From positions 2,976,001-3,040,000 of the forward strand of contig NZ_LT629797.1 of NCBI RefSeq assembly GCF_900106015.1: a DNA stretch of 64,000 nucleotides, in the 5' to 3' direction. Under the pieces are notes generated by a model. It did no database searches. It was not told the origin of the DNA and saw only the letters and a list, made by a program, of their open reading frames with translations. This document shows positions 63,901 through 64,000 of the stretch, piece after piece. Every line of letters starts with the position of its first letter. Positions within the stretch are counted from its first letter, which is position 1. Made by a program: the position numbers and the translations under genes. Source of the DNA: Pseudomonas sihuiensis. GTDB lineage: Bacteria > Pseudomonadota > Gammaproteobacteria > Pseudomonadales > Pseudomonadaceae.

Positions 63901-64000
63901 ATGATGCACCTGCGCCATTGCTGCACCCTTTCCCTGTTACTCGCCCTGGCCGGCTGCGGCGCCGGTGAGACGGCCGCTACGGCGACACTCCAGACTGAGC
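63901..64000 (+). CDS. Predicted lipoprotein (partial, cut by window end)
   Basis: Thirty-three codons visible: MMHLRHCCTLSLLLALAGCGAGE and on to the window edge, with a lipobox LALAGC. The first two codons are both ATG. The remainder is outside the window, so no family can be assigned. Confidence 0.75.
   Translation, partial: MMHLRHCCTLSLLLALAGCGAGETAATATLQTE

Overview
The window is about 63% GC chromosomal DNA of a gammaproteobacterium, almost certainly a Pseudomonas of the mendocina/oleovorans/aeruginosa side of the genus. The evidence is gene content and order: slyD-ackA-pta; an OruR-type AraC regulator divergent from a metal-dependent hydrolase; a LuxR/MalT regulator next to DUF1329-DUF1302-acyl-CoA ligase-thiolase; mqo; creA-proB-obgE-rpmA-rplU divergent from ispB; and hugZ-fxsA-groES-groEL. 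Several Pseudomonas-style REP palindromes are also present. No rRNA, tRNA, CRISPR array, integrase or transposase was found. The species assignment is inference.

Layout. 1-8.4 kb: clpB (cut by the left edge) with a heat-shock promoter, nitroreductase, glutathione peroxidase, slyD, a DUF3565 gene, the ackA-pta acetate pathway and a membrane acyltransferase. 8.4-14.3 kb: a two-gene signalling unit, a large hybrid histidine kinase followed by a REC-PAS-GGDEF-EAL protein. 14.5-16.7 kb: two tandem OmpA-type lipoproteins and a glyoxalase-II-like hydrolase. 16.7-18.5 kb: a small accessory patch with the N-terminal stub of a type I restriction subunit (HsdR) and an intact Abi-family (HEPN-type) gene. 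18.6-31.6 kb: AraC regulator, metal-dependent hydrolase, alpha/beta hydrolase, then a lipid-catabolism locus with a PsrA-like operator. 31.6-45.3 kb: LysE exporter, hydroxyacid dehydrogenase, rsmC, a manganese (yybP-ykoY) riboswitch with its TMEM165/GDT1 transporter, M48 lipoprotein protease, chemoreceptor, a divergent SRAP protein, small zinc-ribbon and DUF2007 genes, a PlsC-like acyltransferase, YajG and mqo. 45.4-55.1 kb: core housekeeping genes, including ribosomal proteins L21 and L27, Obg, ProB, IspB, an SDR gene flanked by two related MITE-like elements, HugZ, FxsA and the sigma32-driven groESL operon. 55.4-64 kb: InaA-like kinase, carbonic anhydrase plus SulP transporter, a NYN-LOTUS RNase-like gene, an AT-richer GHKL-ATPase/PD-(D/E)XK fusion, an arylamine N-acetyltransferase and the start of a lipoprotein gene.

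How the genes work together. ackA and pta interconvert acetyl-CoA and acetate. The DUF1302/DUF1329/ligase/thiolase block looks like uptake, activation and thiolysis of an acyl substrate. Carbonic anhydrase and SulP probably handle bicarbonate. ClpB and GroESL share heat-shock promoters. The most unusual gene is the GHKL-nuclease fusion at 60367-62286, best read as a single-gene defence candidate inserted beside a NYN-LOTUS gene. The second accessory site is the HsdR stub plus Abi gene at 16.9-18.5 kb.
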